From positions 214,501 to 278,500 of the forward strand of contig NZ_CP125378.1 of assembly GCF_034008635.1 (NCBI RefSeq): a stretch of 64,000 bases of DNA, written 5' to 3'. The notes beneath the pieces are model-generated. The model worked only from the letters and a program-made list of their open reading frames with translations, did no database searches and was not told the DNA's origin. This stretch comes from Pseudomonas sp. P8_229. Its GTDB lineage: Bacteria; Pseudomonadota; Gammaproteobacteria; Pseudomonadales; Pseudomonadaceae. Made by a program: the position numbers and the translations under genes. This document shows, one piece after another, positions 1 to 37,331 of the stretch; position 1 is the first letter of the stretch, and each line of letters begins with the position of its first letter.

Positions 1-16
1 CTGCTTTTTTCAACAT
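1..16 (-). CDS. 5' end of an unidentified gene (runs off the window)
   Basis: An ATG (complement of 14-16) preceded by a good ribosome binding site (AAGGA, about 8 nt upstream) begins M-L-K-K-A and leaves the window. It starts 28 nt after the stop of the oxygenase gene on the same strand, so the two are probably co-transcribed. The Met-Leu-Lys-Lys start would suit a signal peptide, but five codons do not allow identification. Confidence 0.45.
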
Positions 17-43
17 GTGCGTAGTCCTTGAGCGAGTGATGAA

Positions 44-1096
44 TCAGGCGTTGGTGGTCTTGCGCAACGGTGCTCCGGGAATCAGTGCATCGGCATAAAA
101 GCGTCGAGCGACATCAGGATGCGAGCGCAACCGACCCTTGAGGTAGTTCCAGCCGACATCGCGAAACAACGGATTGAGCGGATCACTCGCTGGGCCACGC
201 GCTTCACGTAGCAGCGCGGTGGGCAACGGGTACAGCGGCACCACGGCGTCGAGTTGTGCGCCGAGGAAAAACGCGATGGACAGGCGTTCGCTGCCTTCGG
301 GCGGCGACACCACACGATGCACGGTGGCGCGCAGATAGCCGTTGGTGGCCAGCTCCAGCAGCTCGCCGATGTTCACCACCAGTGTGTTATCGCGGGGCAA
401 CGCATCGATCCAGCGCCCCTCCTCGACTTCCACTTGCAGCCCTGCCTGCTGGTCTTGCAGTAGAAAACTCAGGAAACCCGAATCCTTGTGCGCGCCAACG
501 CCCTGATGACTGGCCGCGCGCGCCTGCCCCGGATAGCGCATCAGCTTGATATGTTCGTTGGGCTTGTCGCCGTACAACCGGTCAAAGGCATCGGCTGGCA
601 GCGACAACGCCTCGGCAAACGCCCGCAACAGGCGCAGCGACATCTGCGTCATCGCCTGCTGCCAGTCGAGCAGCAACGGCTTGAGTTGCGGCAGGGCCTG
701 CGGCCATTGGTTGGGCCCCTGCAACCGCGCCCAAAAAGGACTGCCCGCCAACAACGGCAACGCCTCGCGCTCGGCACCGAGATCGAACTGCTCGCGCAGG
801 TCAGGCTGACCACGAGTGATCTCGGAAGCTGCGCGGTTGTAACCGCGAAAGTGCGGCGAATTGATCATGCCGACGGCAGTTTTATCGCTGTCCGGCAAGG
901 CAAAAAACTGCCGCGCCTGATCCTGGACCTGCGCCAGCAAGTCACTGTCGATGCCATGCCCGGTCAGGTAAAAGAAACCGACATCCCGAGCAGCATGGCG
1001 CAGGTCTTCGAGAAATTGCCGGCGCTGCTGCGCCGAGCCGTCGAGCAGCGAAAGATCAAGAGTAGGCAGCGTGTTGATGACTGGTGCGTGCGGCAT
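44..1096 (-). CDS. 2-oxoglutarate/Fe(II)-dependent oxygenase, isopenicillin-N-synthase family
   Basis: The 350-residue protein has the usual length and layout of the isopenicillin N synthase-like family. The N-terminal DIOX_N region contains the motif DVGFFYLTGHGI. The C-terminal jelly roll carries the iron ligands HKD (His about 203, Asp about 205) and the distal His in ATVHRV (about 258), with the 2OG-binding Arg-x-Ser in ERLSIAFF (about 272). Such soluble enzymes couple oxidative decarboxylation of 2-oxoglutarate to oxidation of a substrate, which cannot be named here. The ATG at 1096 has a GGGAG ribosome binding site. A perfect dyad lies about 90 bp upstream and the next gene starts 28 nt downstream, so this looks like the head of a small operon. 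It is separated from the lipopeptide locus by the hydrolase gene and a terminator, so a tailoring role is not supported. Confidence 0.88.
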   Translation of the reverse strand: MPHAPVINTLPTLDLSLLDGSAQQRRQFLEDLRHAARDVGFFYLTGHGIDSDLLAQVQDQARQFFALPDSDKTAVGMINSPHFRGYNRAASEITRGQPDLREQFDLGAEREALPLLAGSPFWARLQGPNQWPQALPQLKPLLLDWQQAMTQMSLRLLRAFAEALSLPADAFDRLYGDKPNEHIKLMRYPGQARAASHQGVGAHKDSGFLSFLLQDQQAGLQVEVEEGRWIDALPRDNTLVVNIGELLELATNGYLRATVHRVVSPPEGSERLSIAFFLGAQLDAVVPLYPLPTALLREARGPASDPLNPLFRDVGWNYLKGRLRSHPDVARRFYADALIPGAPLRKTTNA

Positions 1097-1186
1097 GATT
1101 CACTCCCGTGTGAATCAAACCTGAAGAGCCTGTGATCGATTCAGCGTGTGCCGTCATGGCAATCGGGAGGTCTATCGGTTTGATGC

Positions 1187-1208
1187 TTTGGTTCGTCTGT
1201 GAACCAAA
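1187..1208. promoter_or_regulatory. Perfect 8-bp inverted repeat upstream of the oxygenase gene (candidate operator)
   Basis: TTTGGTTC, then six bases, then GAACCAAA form a perfect dyad about 90 bp upstream of the oxygenase start. Weaker outer arms (TCGgTTT and AAACGA) extend the symmetry. There is no T-run, so it does not look like a terminator. Its size and place fit an operator for a dimeric repressor or a LysR/GntR-type regulator, but no regulator gene is adjacent. Confidence 0.5.
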
Positions 1209-1284
1209 ACTAAACGATATTAAAAACGCCGGACAAATATCTTTTTTGCATTAGCTTAGCGCTGGGAATGATCAGCGCTGCGGG

Positions 1285-1323
1285 TGTCGAAAAAACAAAA
1301 GCCTGCTCTCCAAAGCAGGCTTT
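1285..1323 (-). terminator. Intrinsic terminator of the isochorismatase-family gene
   Basis: On the minus strand, AAAGCCTGCT, six bases, AGCAGGCTTT form a 10-bp stem followed by a T-rich run (TTTTGTTTTTT). It sits just after the stop codon of the hydrolase gene, separating it from the oxygenase gene downstream. Confidence 0.85.
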
Positions 1324-1340
1324 CAGTCTGGTACCAACGC

Positions 1341-1973
1341 TTACTTCTGCGCTGCGGTAATCGCCGAGTAACTGTTCATCAGGTTGCGATAGTTCGGAAT
1401 CCGCTGCGACAGCAGATTGCCCAGCCCTTCGATGTCGTTGCGCCAGTCGCGGTGCAGCTCGCAGGCGACCGAGAACCAGTTCATCATTTGTGCGCCGGCC
1501 TGGGTCATGCGGCTCCAGGCGGCTTGCTGGACGGTGGTGTTGAAGGTGCCGGAGGCGTCGGTGACGACGAATACATCGAAGCCTTCCGCCAGTGCCGACA
1601 GGGTCGGGAACGCTACGCAGACGTCGGTCACGACGCCGGCAATGATGATCTGCTTGCGGCCGGTGGCCTTGATCGCCTTGACGAAGTCTTCGTTGTCCCA
1701 GGCGTTGATCTGGCCTGGGCGGGCGATGTAGGGCGCGTCCGGGAACATTTCCTTGAGTTCCGGAACCAGCGGGCCGTTCGGGCCTTGCTCGAAACTGGTG
1801 GTGAGGATGGTCGGCAAGTTGAAGAATTTTGCCAGGTCGGCCAGCGCCAGTACGTTGTTCTTGAACTCGTTCGGCGAGAAGTCCTGAACCAGCGAAATCA
1901 GGCCGGTCTGGTGGTCGACCAGCAGGACTACGGCGTCGTCTTTGTTCAGGCGGTTGTAGGTTGCAGTGCTCAT
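1341..1973 (-). CDS. Isochorismatase-family cysteine hydrolase, YcaC-like
   Basis: The 210-residue cytosolic protein matches the YcaC branch of the isochorismatase-like hydrolases (E. coli YcaC has 208 residues). Visible motifs are AVVLLVDHQTG near residue 20 with the catalytic Asp, and AGVVTDVCVAFP with the nucleophilic Cys near 118, the classic Asp/Lys/Cys triad arrangement. YcaC proteins form octamers and their natural substrate is not settled. The ATG at 1973 was chosen because AAGGGA lies upstream; an 18-residue in-frame extension to 2027 has no such site. The gene is monocistronic, with its own terminator and a palindrome about 75 bp upstream. Nothing ties it to lipopeptide synthesis except position. 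Confidence 0.88.
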   Translation of the reverse strand: MSTATYNRLNKDDAVVLLVDHQTGLISLVQDFSPNEFKNNVLALADLAKFFNLPTILTTSFEQGPNGPLVPELKEMFPDAPYIARPGQINAWDNEDFVKAIKATGRKQIIIAGVVTDVCVAFPTLSALAEGFDVFVVTDASGTFNTTVQQAAWSRMTQAGAQMMNWFSVACELHRDWRNDIEGLGNLLSQRIPNYRNLMNSYSAITAAQK

Positions 1974-2047
1974 GGTTGAATCCCTTTTCTTGGTTGTGAT
2001 GGTTGGGGTTGCGTTGAACATGGGCACAGATTACGGACATGACCTGA

Positions 2048-2061
2048 ACGGATAAATCCGT
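2048..2061. promoter_or_regulatory. Palindrome ACGGAT-AA-ATCCGT between the hydrolase and luxR genes
   Basis: A perfect 6-2-6 palindrome lies about 75 bp upstream of the YcaC-like gene, inside the 320-bp divergent interval 1974-2293. It could be an operator for either gene. Nothing else in the interval could be assigned with confidence. Confidence 0.35.
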
Positions 2062-2293
2062 TGAAAAGCGTTTTACTGTCAACTCACAAGGGACAATCGA
2101 GCCACGAGAAGCAGGCGCTGCCTGCAGAAATCCTGATGGTCGCCGGTTATGAGCTAATAACACCTTCATTAAACCGTCTTCCAAACGTTGTACTAGGATA
2201 GGATCCAATTCCTGACGTTGTGTCGACCAAAGGAACACGGTCGGCGCAGCATCAGGAATGGATTGTTTCACCTGTAAATCATGGATGACGCTT

Positions 2294-3049
2294 ATGAACT
2301 CACACCTGTTCCCCCACATCGGTAAAGTCATCGCCAGCACCGGCAGCCGGCACTTTCCGCGGATGCTGCATGACCTGATCCAGACTCAACTGGCGGTGGA
2401 CGCCATGCACATCCGCCAGATGCGCATTGAGCCGGTGGGCCGCGCCGCGAACCGCAGCCAGCCGGACCTCGGAAAAGACCCGGCCCAGCTGGCCGAAACG
2501 GTGTTCTCCGAGCACAGTGCCGTGCGCAGCGCCGAGCCGGTCGAAGCACAACCGGCGAGTACCGACGCCTCGCAACTGCACCTGACCCGGCGTAAGGACG
2601 GCTACCGCTATGTGATCTCGGTGTATCGCCACGATCAGTCGCAACGCTTCTCGGCTCAGGAACGAAGTTTGTTGCAGGATATTTCTCCGGTACTGCTGCC
2701 GATGGTGGAAAAACACATTCATGCCCTGCAACCGGTGCGGGCCAGCGCGGAAGATCAGTCGCCCAACGCCGACGGCACGCAACCGGGCCTGGAAAACCTG
2801 CGTCAGCGTTTCGGCGAACGTCTGCAGCAACTCGGTCTGAGCCTGTCCAATCGCGAAACCGAGGTGTGCATCGGCCTGCTCGCCGGGCGCACCGCGCCGG
2901 AGCTGGCCGAGCAGTTGCAGTTGAAGGTCAACACGGTAGAAAGCTACCTCAAGCGCGCCGCGATCAAGCTGGGCATCAGCGGCCGGCATTCGTTGATGCG
3001 CTGGATGTATTCGCCGGAGGACGCCAGCGACGCCACCACGGCGGCCTGA
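2294..3049 (+). CDS. LuxR-type transcriptional regulator flanking the lipopeptide cluster (downstream side)
   Basis: About 251 residues with a C-terminal LuxR/GerE helix-turn-helix (LSNRETEVCIGLLAG ... VNTVESYLKRAAIKLGI, roughly residues 185-240). The N-terminal part does not look like an autoinducer-binding domain. LuxR-type regulators of this class flank lipopeptide NRPS clusters in fluorescent Pseudomonas and are required for their expression, downstream of GacS/GacA. The N-terminus (VIASTG ... HF) and the HTH align with the regulator at 44234, so the two are paralogues. The ATG at 2294 was chosen because it aligns with that paralogue's start and has GGATGA upstream; in-frame starts at 2258 and 2285 are possible. 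It converges with macB across a bidirectional terminator. Confidence 0.85.
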   Translation: MNSHLFPHIGKVIASTGSRHFPRMLHDLIQTQLAVDAMHIRQMRIEPVGRAANRSQPDLGKDPAQLAETVFSEHSAVRSAEPVEAQPASTDASQLHLTRRKDGYRYVISVYRHDQSQRFSAQERSLLQDISPVLLPMVEKHIHALQPVRASAEDQSPNADGTQPGLENLRQRFGERLQQLGLSLSNRETEVCIGLLAGRTAPELAEQLQLKVNTVESYLKRAAIKLGISGRHSLMRWMYSPEDASDATTAA

Positions 3050-3065
3050 GCCCGCAACCGGACGC

Positions 3066-3104
3066 AAAAAAACCGCCGCCCTCCCCAGGCAGCGGTTTTT
3101 TTTT
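3066..3104. terminator. Bidirectional terminator between luxR and macB
   Basis: An A-run followed by ACCGC pairs with GCGGT followed by nine Ts around a short loop (3066-3076 with 3092-3102). A-tract and T-tract flank the stem symmetrically, so it can end both the luxR transcript (+) and the NRPS-macAB transcript (-). Confidence 0.85.
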
Positions 3105-3114
3105 GGAGCGTCAT

Positions 3115-5073
3115 TCAGTCCCGCGCCAGCGCCTCGATCGGATCCAGGCGCGACGCGTTGCGCGCCGGCACGAAGCCGAAAACGATACCGATCAGGGTTG
3201 AGCAGATCACCGCGGTGATCACCGAGGCCAGCGAGAAGACCATTTCCCATTCCTTGATGAACACCGAGAACAGGTGCCCGATGGCATACGACAAGGAAAT
3301 GCCGATCGCCCCGCCGAGCAGGCAAACCATCACCGCCTCCACCAGAAACTGCTGACGAATGTCCGACTGACGCGCGCCGACCGCCATGCGAATGCCGATC
3401 TCCCGCGTGCGCTCGGTGACCGACACCAGCATGATGTTCATCACCCCGATGCCGCCGACCACCAGCGAAATCACCGCGATCAACGACAGCAGCAGCGCCA
3501 GCGAACGACTGGTTTTCTGCACGGTCTGCATCACGCTGTCGAGGTTGTTGGTATAGAAGTCCTTGATGCCATGGCGCTGCAGCATCAACTGGTTGACGTG
3601 TTCCTCCACCACTTTGCTCGACTGACCGTCCTTCATCCGCACGCTGATGCTGTCGAGGAAACGCTGGCCCAGCAGACGGCCGGCGGCGGTTTCGTAAGGC
3701 ACCCAGACGTTGAGGGTCTTGCCCGAGGCAAACAGGTTCTTGTTCTGCGCCGCGACCCCGATCACCGTGCACGGCAGGTTGCCGATCAGGATTACCTGGC
3801 CCAGCGGATCAACGCCCTCGGCAAACAACCGATGTCGGGTGTTGTAGTCGATCACCACCACCTGCGCCTGACGCCGGGCGTCGTTTTCGCTGAAGGTGAT
3901 GCCCGCCTCCAGCTTGATCCCGCGCACCTGAAAATACTGGTCGCTGACACCGTTGATCTGCGCATCAAGGTCGATGTTGCGATAACGCAGCAGCATGCTG
4001 CGGCCGACCACCGGGGTGGCGCTGTCGACGTAATACAGCTGATTCAGCGCGGTGACGTCCGCCGGCACCAGCGTCTCGATCGAGGCCGCGCGCTTGTCGC
4101 CGAAACTGGTGCCGGAATAGATATCGATGGTGTTGCTGCCGATCGCCGAAATGTCCTTGAGCACGTAGCGTTTGGCGCCCTCGCCGATCGCCGAGATCGA
4201 CACCACCGAGGTGATGCCGATGACGATCCCGAGCATGGTCAGCAAGGTGCGCATGCGGTGCGACACCAGTGCCACCCAGGCCATATTGAACGCCTCTTTG
4301 AACAAACCCAGGCTGGCCACCAGCCGGCGGGTCGCCGGTGGTTTCGGCGCGACGTCCTCTTCGCTCGACAGTTGCCCGCAGTCGCGCACGTTGAGGTGGT
4401 CGCTGAGGATTTCACCGTCGCTGACTTCGATGATGCGTTCGGCGTTGGCCGCGACTTTCGGGTCGTGGGTCACCAGAATCACCGTGTGCCCGGCCGCGTG
4501 CAGCTCCAGCAGGATGCGCATTACTTCCTTGCCGCTGGCGGTGTCGAGGGCGCCGGTGGGCTCGTCGGCAAGGATCACTTCACCGCCGTTCATCAAGGCC
4601 CGGGCGATACTCACCCGTTGTTGTTGCCCGCCGGAGAGCTGGCTCGGACGGTGGGTCAGGTGCCCCTCCAGCCCCAGCCGCGCCAGCAACTCCCGGGCCC
4701 GGGCGTGACGCTGCGGCGCTGGCGTGCCGGCGTAGATCGCCGGCATCTCGACGTTGTGCATCGCGCTCAGGTGCGGCAGCAAGTGATAGCGCTGGAAGAT
4801 GAAGCCGAAGTAATCGCGGCGCAGCTCGGCCAGCGCCTGATCGTCGAGGTCGCGGGTCTCCTGCCCGTTGATCTTGTAGCTGCCGGCGGTGGCGTAATCG
4901 AGACAACCGAGGATGTTCATCAAGGTCGATTTGCCGGAGCCGGACGCGCCGATAATCGCCACCATTTCTCCGGCTTCGATCGTCAGGTTGATGTTCTTCA
5001 GCGCCAGAAACTCGCGATCGCCAGCGGTGAAACTGCGGGTGATGCCGGTCAGTTGCAGCAGCGGTTGCGTCAT
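3115..5073 (-). CDS. macB: MacB-type ABC exporter (ATPase-permease), lipopeptide export
   Basis: About 652 residues, like E. coli MacB (648). The N-terminal ABC ATPase has Walker A GASGSGKST near residue 40, signature LSGGQQQR near 143 and Walker B VILADEPTGAL near 164. One transmembrane helix follows near 275 (RMRTLLTMLGIVIGI), then a large periplasmic domain and three C-terminal helices containing ISLVVGGIGVMNIMLVSV. It couples ATP hydrolysis to substrate movement with the periplasmic adaptor MacA and an outer-membrane channel. The gene starts two bases after the macA stop and follows the NRPS genes, so the lipopeptide is the likely substrate, as for arfDE/MacAB homologues in related clusters. 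ATG at 5073 is preferred; a TTG at 5079 overlapping the macA stop is an alternative. Confidence 0.93.
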   Translation of the reverse strand: MTQPLLQLTGITRSFTAGDREFLALKNINLTIEAGEMVAIIGASGSGKSTLMNILGCLDYATAGSYKINGQETRDLDDQALAELRRDYFGFIFQRYHLLPHLSAMHNVEMPAIYAGTPAPQRHARARELLARLGLEGHLTHRPSQLSGGQQQRVSIARALMNGGEVILADEPTGALDTASGKEVMRILLELHAAGHTVILVTHDPKVAANAERIIEVSDGEILSDHLNVRDCGQLSSEEDVAPKPPATRRLVASLGLFKEAFNMAWVALVSHRMRTLLTMLGIVIGITSVVSISAIGEGAKRYVLKDISAIGSNTIDIYSGTSFGDKRAASIETLVPADVTALNQLYYVDSATPVVGRSMLLRYRNIDLDAQINGVSDQYFQVRGIKLEAGITFSENDARRQAQVVVIDYNTRHRLFAEGVDPLGQVILIGNLPCTVIGVAAQNKNLFASGKTLNVWVPYETAAGRLLGQRFLDSISVRMKDGQSSKVVEEHVNQLMLQRHGIKDFYTNNLDSVMQTVQKTSRSLALLLSLIAVISLVVGGIGVMNIMLVSVTERTREIGIRMAVGARQSDIRQQFLVEAVMVCLLGGAIGISLSYAIGHLFSVFIKEWEMVFSLASVITAVICSTLIGIVFGFVPARNASRLDPIEALARD

Positions 5074-5075
5074 GC

Positions 5076-6224
5076 TCAAGCCCCCGCCACGGCGGGCAAC
5101 GGATCGCCGATCACCACGCGGTCGCCTTCACTCAGGCCCTGATTGATCTGCACCTTGACGTTGTTGTTGATCCCGGTCTGCACGTTGCGCGACTGCGCCT
5201 GGCCCTTGCCGTCCAGGACCCGCACCGTAAAGCTGCCGTCGGCGTTGCGCGGCCCGAGCGCCGCCACCGGCACGGTCAGCACCGATTGCGCGGTGTCGAG
5301 GACGATGCGCACCTGCGCAGTCATCGAGATGCGCAAGCGGTGGTCGGGGTTGGGCACCTCAAACAGCGCGTTGTAGAACACCGCACTGTTTTGTTTCGGC
5401 GTACCGGCGGGTGGCGTTTCGAGGAAGTTCTGCGGTGCCGGTTCAGTGCCGCGCAGCTTGCCGTAATAGCGTTTGTCCTCGCCGAGAATGGTGAAATACA
5501 CCGCCTGCCCCGGCGCGATGTGAATCACATCGGCTTCCGACACCTGGGCCTTGATGGTCATGGTGTCCAGGTCCGCCAGTTTCAGCAGGATCGGCGCCAA
5601 CTGGTTAGCGATCACGGTCTGGCCTTCCTGAGTGACAATGCCGACCACGTCGCCATCGATCGGCGCAACGATCCGCGTATACGCGAGGTTGACCTTGGCG
5701 GTGTCGATCTGGATGTGTGCGCTCTTGATCTGCGCATCCAGCGACAACAGATTGGCCTGTTGCACTTCGTAGTCCGATTGCGCGGTTTCGAAATCCTGAC
5801 GCGAGATCGACGCGTCTTCCTGCAGGTTCTGATAACGCTCGTAAATCGCCTTGGTCTGTCTGAGCTGAGCCTGCGTCGCGCGCTTTTGCGCCTGCAGGTT
5901 TTCCTCATCGACCTGGGCCTGGCGCAGGGTGTTCTGCAGCACCAGCGGGTCAATTTCCGCCAGCCACTGGCCCTTCTTCACCTTGTCGCCGACCTTGACC
6001 TTGAGCGACTTCAACTGCCCCGACACCTGCGCGCCGACGTCCACCTGCTTGATGCCCTCCAGCAAACCGGTGGCGAGCACGGTGTTTTCGATGTCCGTGC
6101 GCTCGACCGGCGCGGTCTGGTATTTCGGTGCTTCGGCGGGTGCCTGCACCGTGTACAGCACCAACCCGGCCACCGCCGCCAACGCCAACCCCATACCGAC
6201 TTTGCGCAACTTCGACTTTTCCAT
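5076..6224 (-). CDS. macA: MacA-type periplasmic adaptor subunit of the lipopeptide exporter
   Basis: About 382 residues, HlyD/RND membrane-fusion family. It has one N-terminal membrane anchor (VGMGLALAAVAGLVLYTV), a barrel-sandwich half-motif (VDVGAQVSGQLKSLKVKVGDKV), a long alpha-helical hairpin rich in Gln and Glu (about residues 95-185), and the returning lipoyl half (RIVAPIDGDVVGIVTQEGQTV). It links MacB in the inner membrane to an outer-membrane channel, here probably the NodT-like lipoprotein encoded at the other end of the cluster. ATG at 6224 is preferred although its ribosome binding site is weak; a TTG at 6236 would add four residues. It follows the third NRPS gene after 66 bp that hold a strong hairpin. 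Confidence 0.92.
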   Translation of the reverse strand: MEKSKLRKVGMGLALAAVAGLVLYTVQAPAEAPKYQTAPVERTDIENTVLATGLLEGIKQVDVGAQVSGQLKSLKVKVGDKVKKGQWLAEIDPLVLQNTLRQAQVDEENLQAQKRATQAQLRQTKAIYERYQNLQEDASISRQDFETAQSDYEVQQANLLSLDAQIKSAHIQIDTAKVNLAYTRIVAPIDGDVVGIVTQEGQTVIANQLAPILLKLADLDTMTIKAQVSEADVIHIAPGQAVYFTILGEDKRYYGKLRGTEPAPQNFLETPPAGTPKQNSAVFYNALFEVPNPDHRLRISMTAQVRIVLDTAQSVLTVPVAALGPRNADGSFTVRVLDGKGQAQSRNVQTGINNNVKVQINQGLSEGDRVVIGDPLPAVAGA

Positions 6225-6251
6225 AAATAACCACAAGTCCGTTCAGGGATG

Positions 6252-6272
6252 GACCCGGCCAGCGGCCGGGTC
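6252..6272. other. GC-rich hairpin between the third NRPS gene and macA
   Basis: GACCCGGCC, three bases, GGCCGGGTC: a perfect 9-bp stem in the short gap between the NRPS stop and macA. No U-run follows in the direction of transcription, so complete termination is unlikely. It could lower read-through into macAB or stabilise a processed end. Confidence 0.6.
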
Positions 6273-6290
6273 TTGATAGAAAAACACTAC

Positions 6291-37123
<30,833 letters not shown>

Positions 37124-37276
37124 GGGATAACCTGCTGTAAATACGAGAAAAAGGAGCGCGCAGCCGCGAGTCCGTGCGAGTAGCGCGCAGCCTGGAAAAA
37201 CTAAAACATCGGGGCCTGGGGGGCTGACATGGGAAGCGGGGACAAGCCGGCCTCCCTGCGGGTGGGCAACGCAATT

Positions 37277-37306
37277 CCCTGTGGGAGCAAGCCCCCTCCC
37301 ACAGGG
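37277..37306. repeat. REP-like hairpin between the first and second NRPS genes
   Basis: CCCTGTGGGAG, eight bases, CTCCCACAGGG: a perfect 11-bp inverted repeat with the GTGGGAG core of Pseudomonas REP elements. It occupies the 208-bp gap 37124-37331 between NRPS genes 1 and 2. There is no T-tract. It may influence transcript stability or read-through between the two genes; the rest of the gap shows no other signal. Confidence 0.75.
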
Positions 37307-37331
37307 TTTGGTTTGCACAATCAGTTGCGGG

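Noticed and set aside
44..1096. 2OG oxygenase as a tailoring enzyme of the lipopeptide
   Set aside because: It lies outside the flanking luxR gene, behind another transcription unit and terminator, and known amphisin-group lipopeptides need no hydroxylation.
2300..3772. A 490-codon minus-strand frame across luxR and the end of macB
   Set aside because: It crosses a bidirectional terminator, is antisense to luxR and in the wrong frame for macB.
37124..37318. 65-codon N-terminal extension of the second NRPS gene
   Set aside because: It runs through the REP hairpin, has no similarity to NRPS starts, and the ATG at 37123 has a ribosome binding site.
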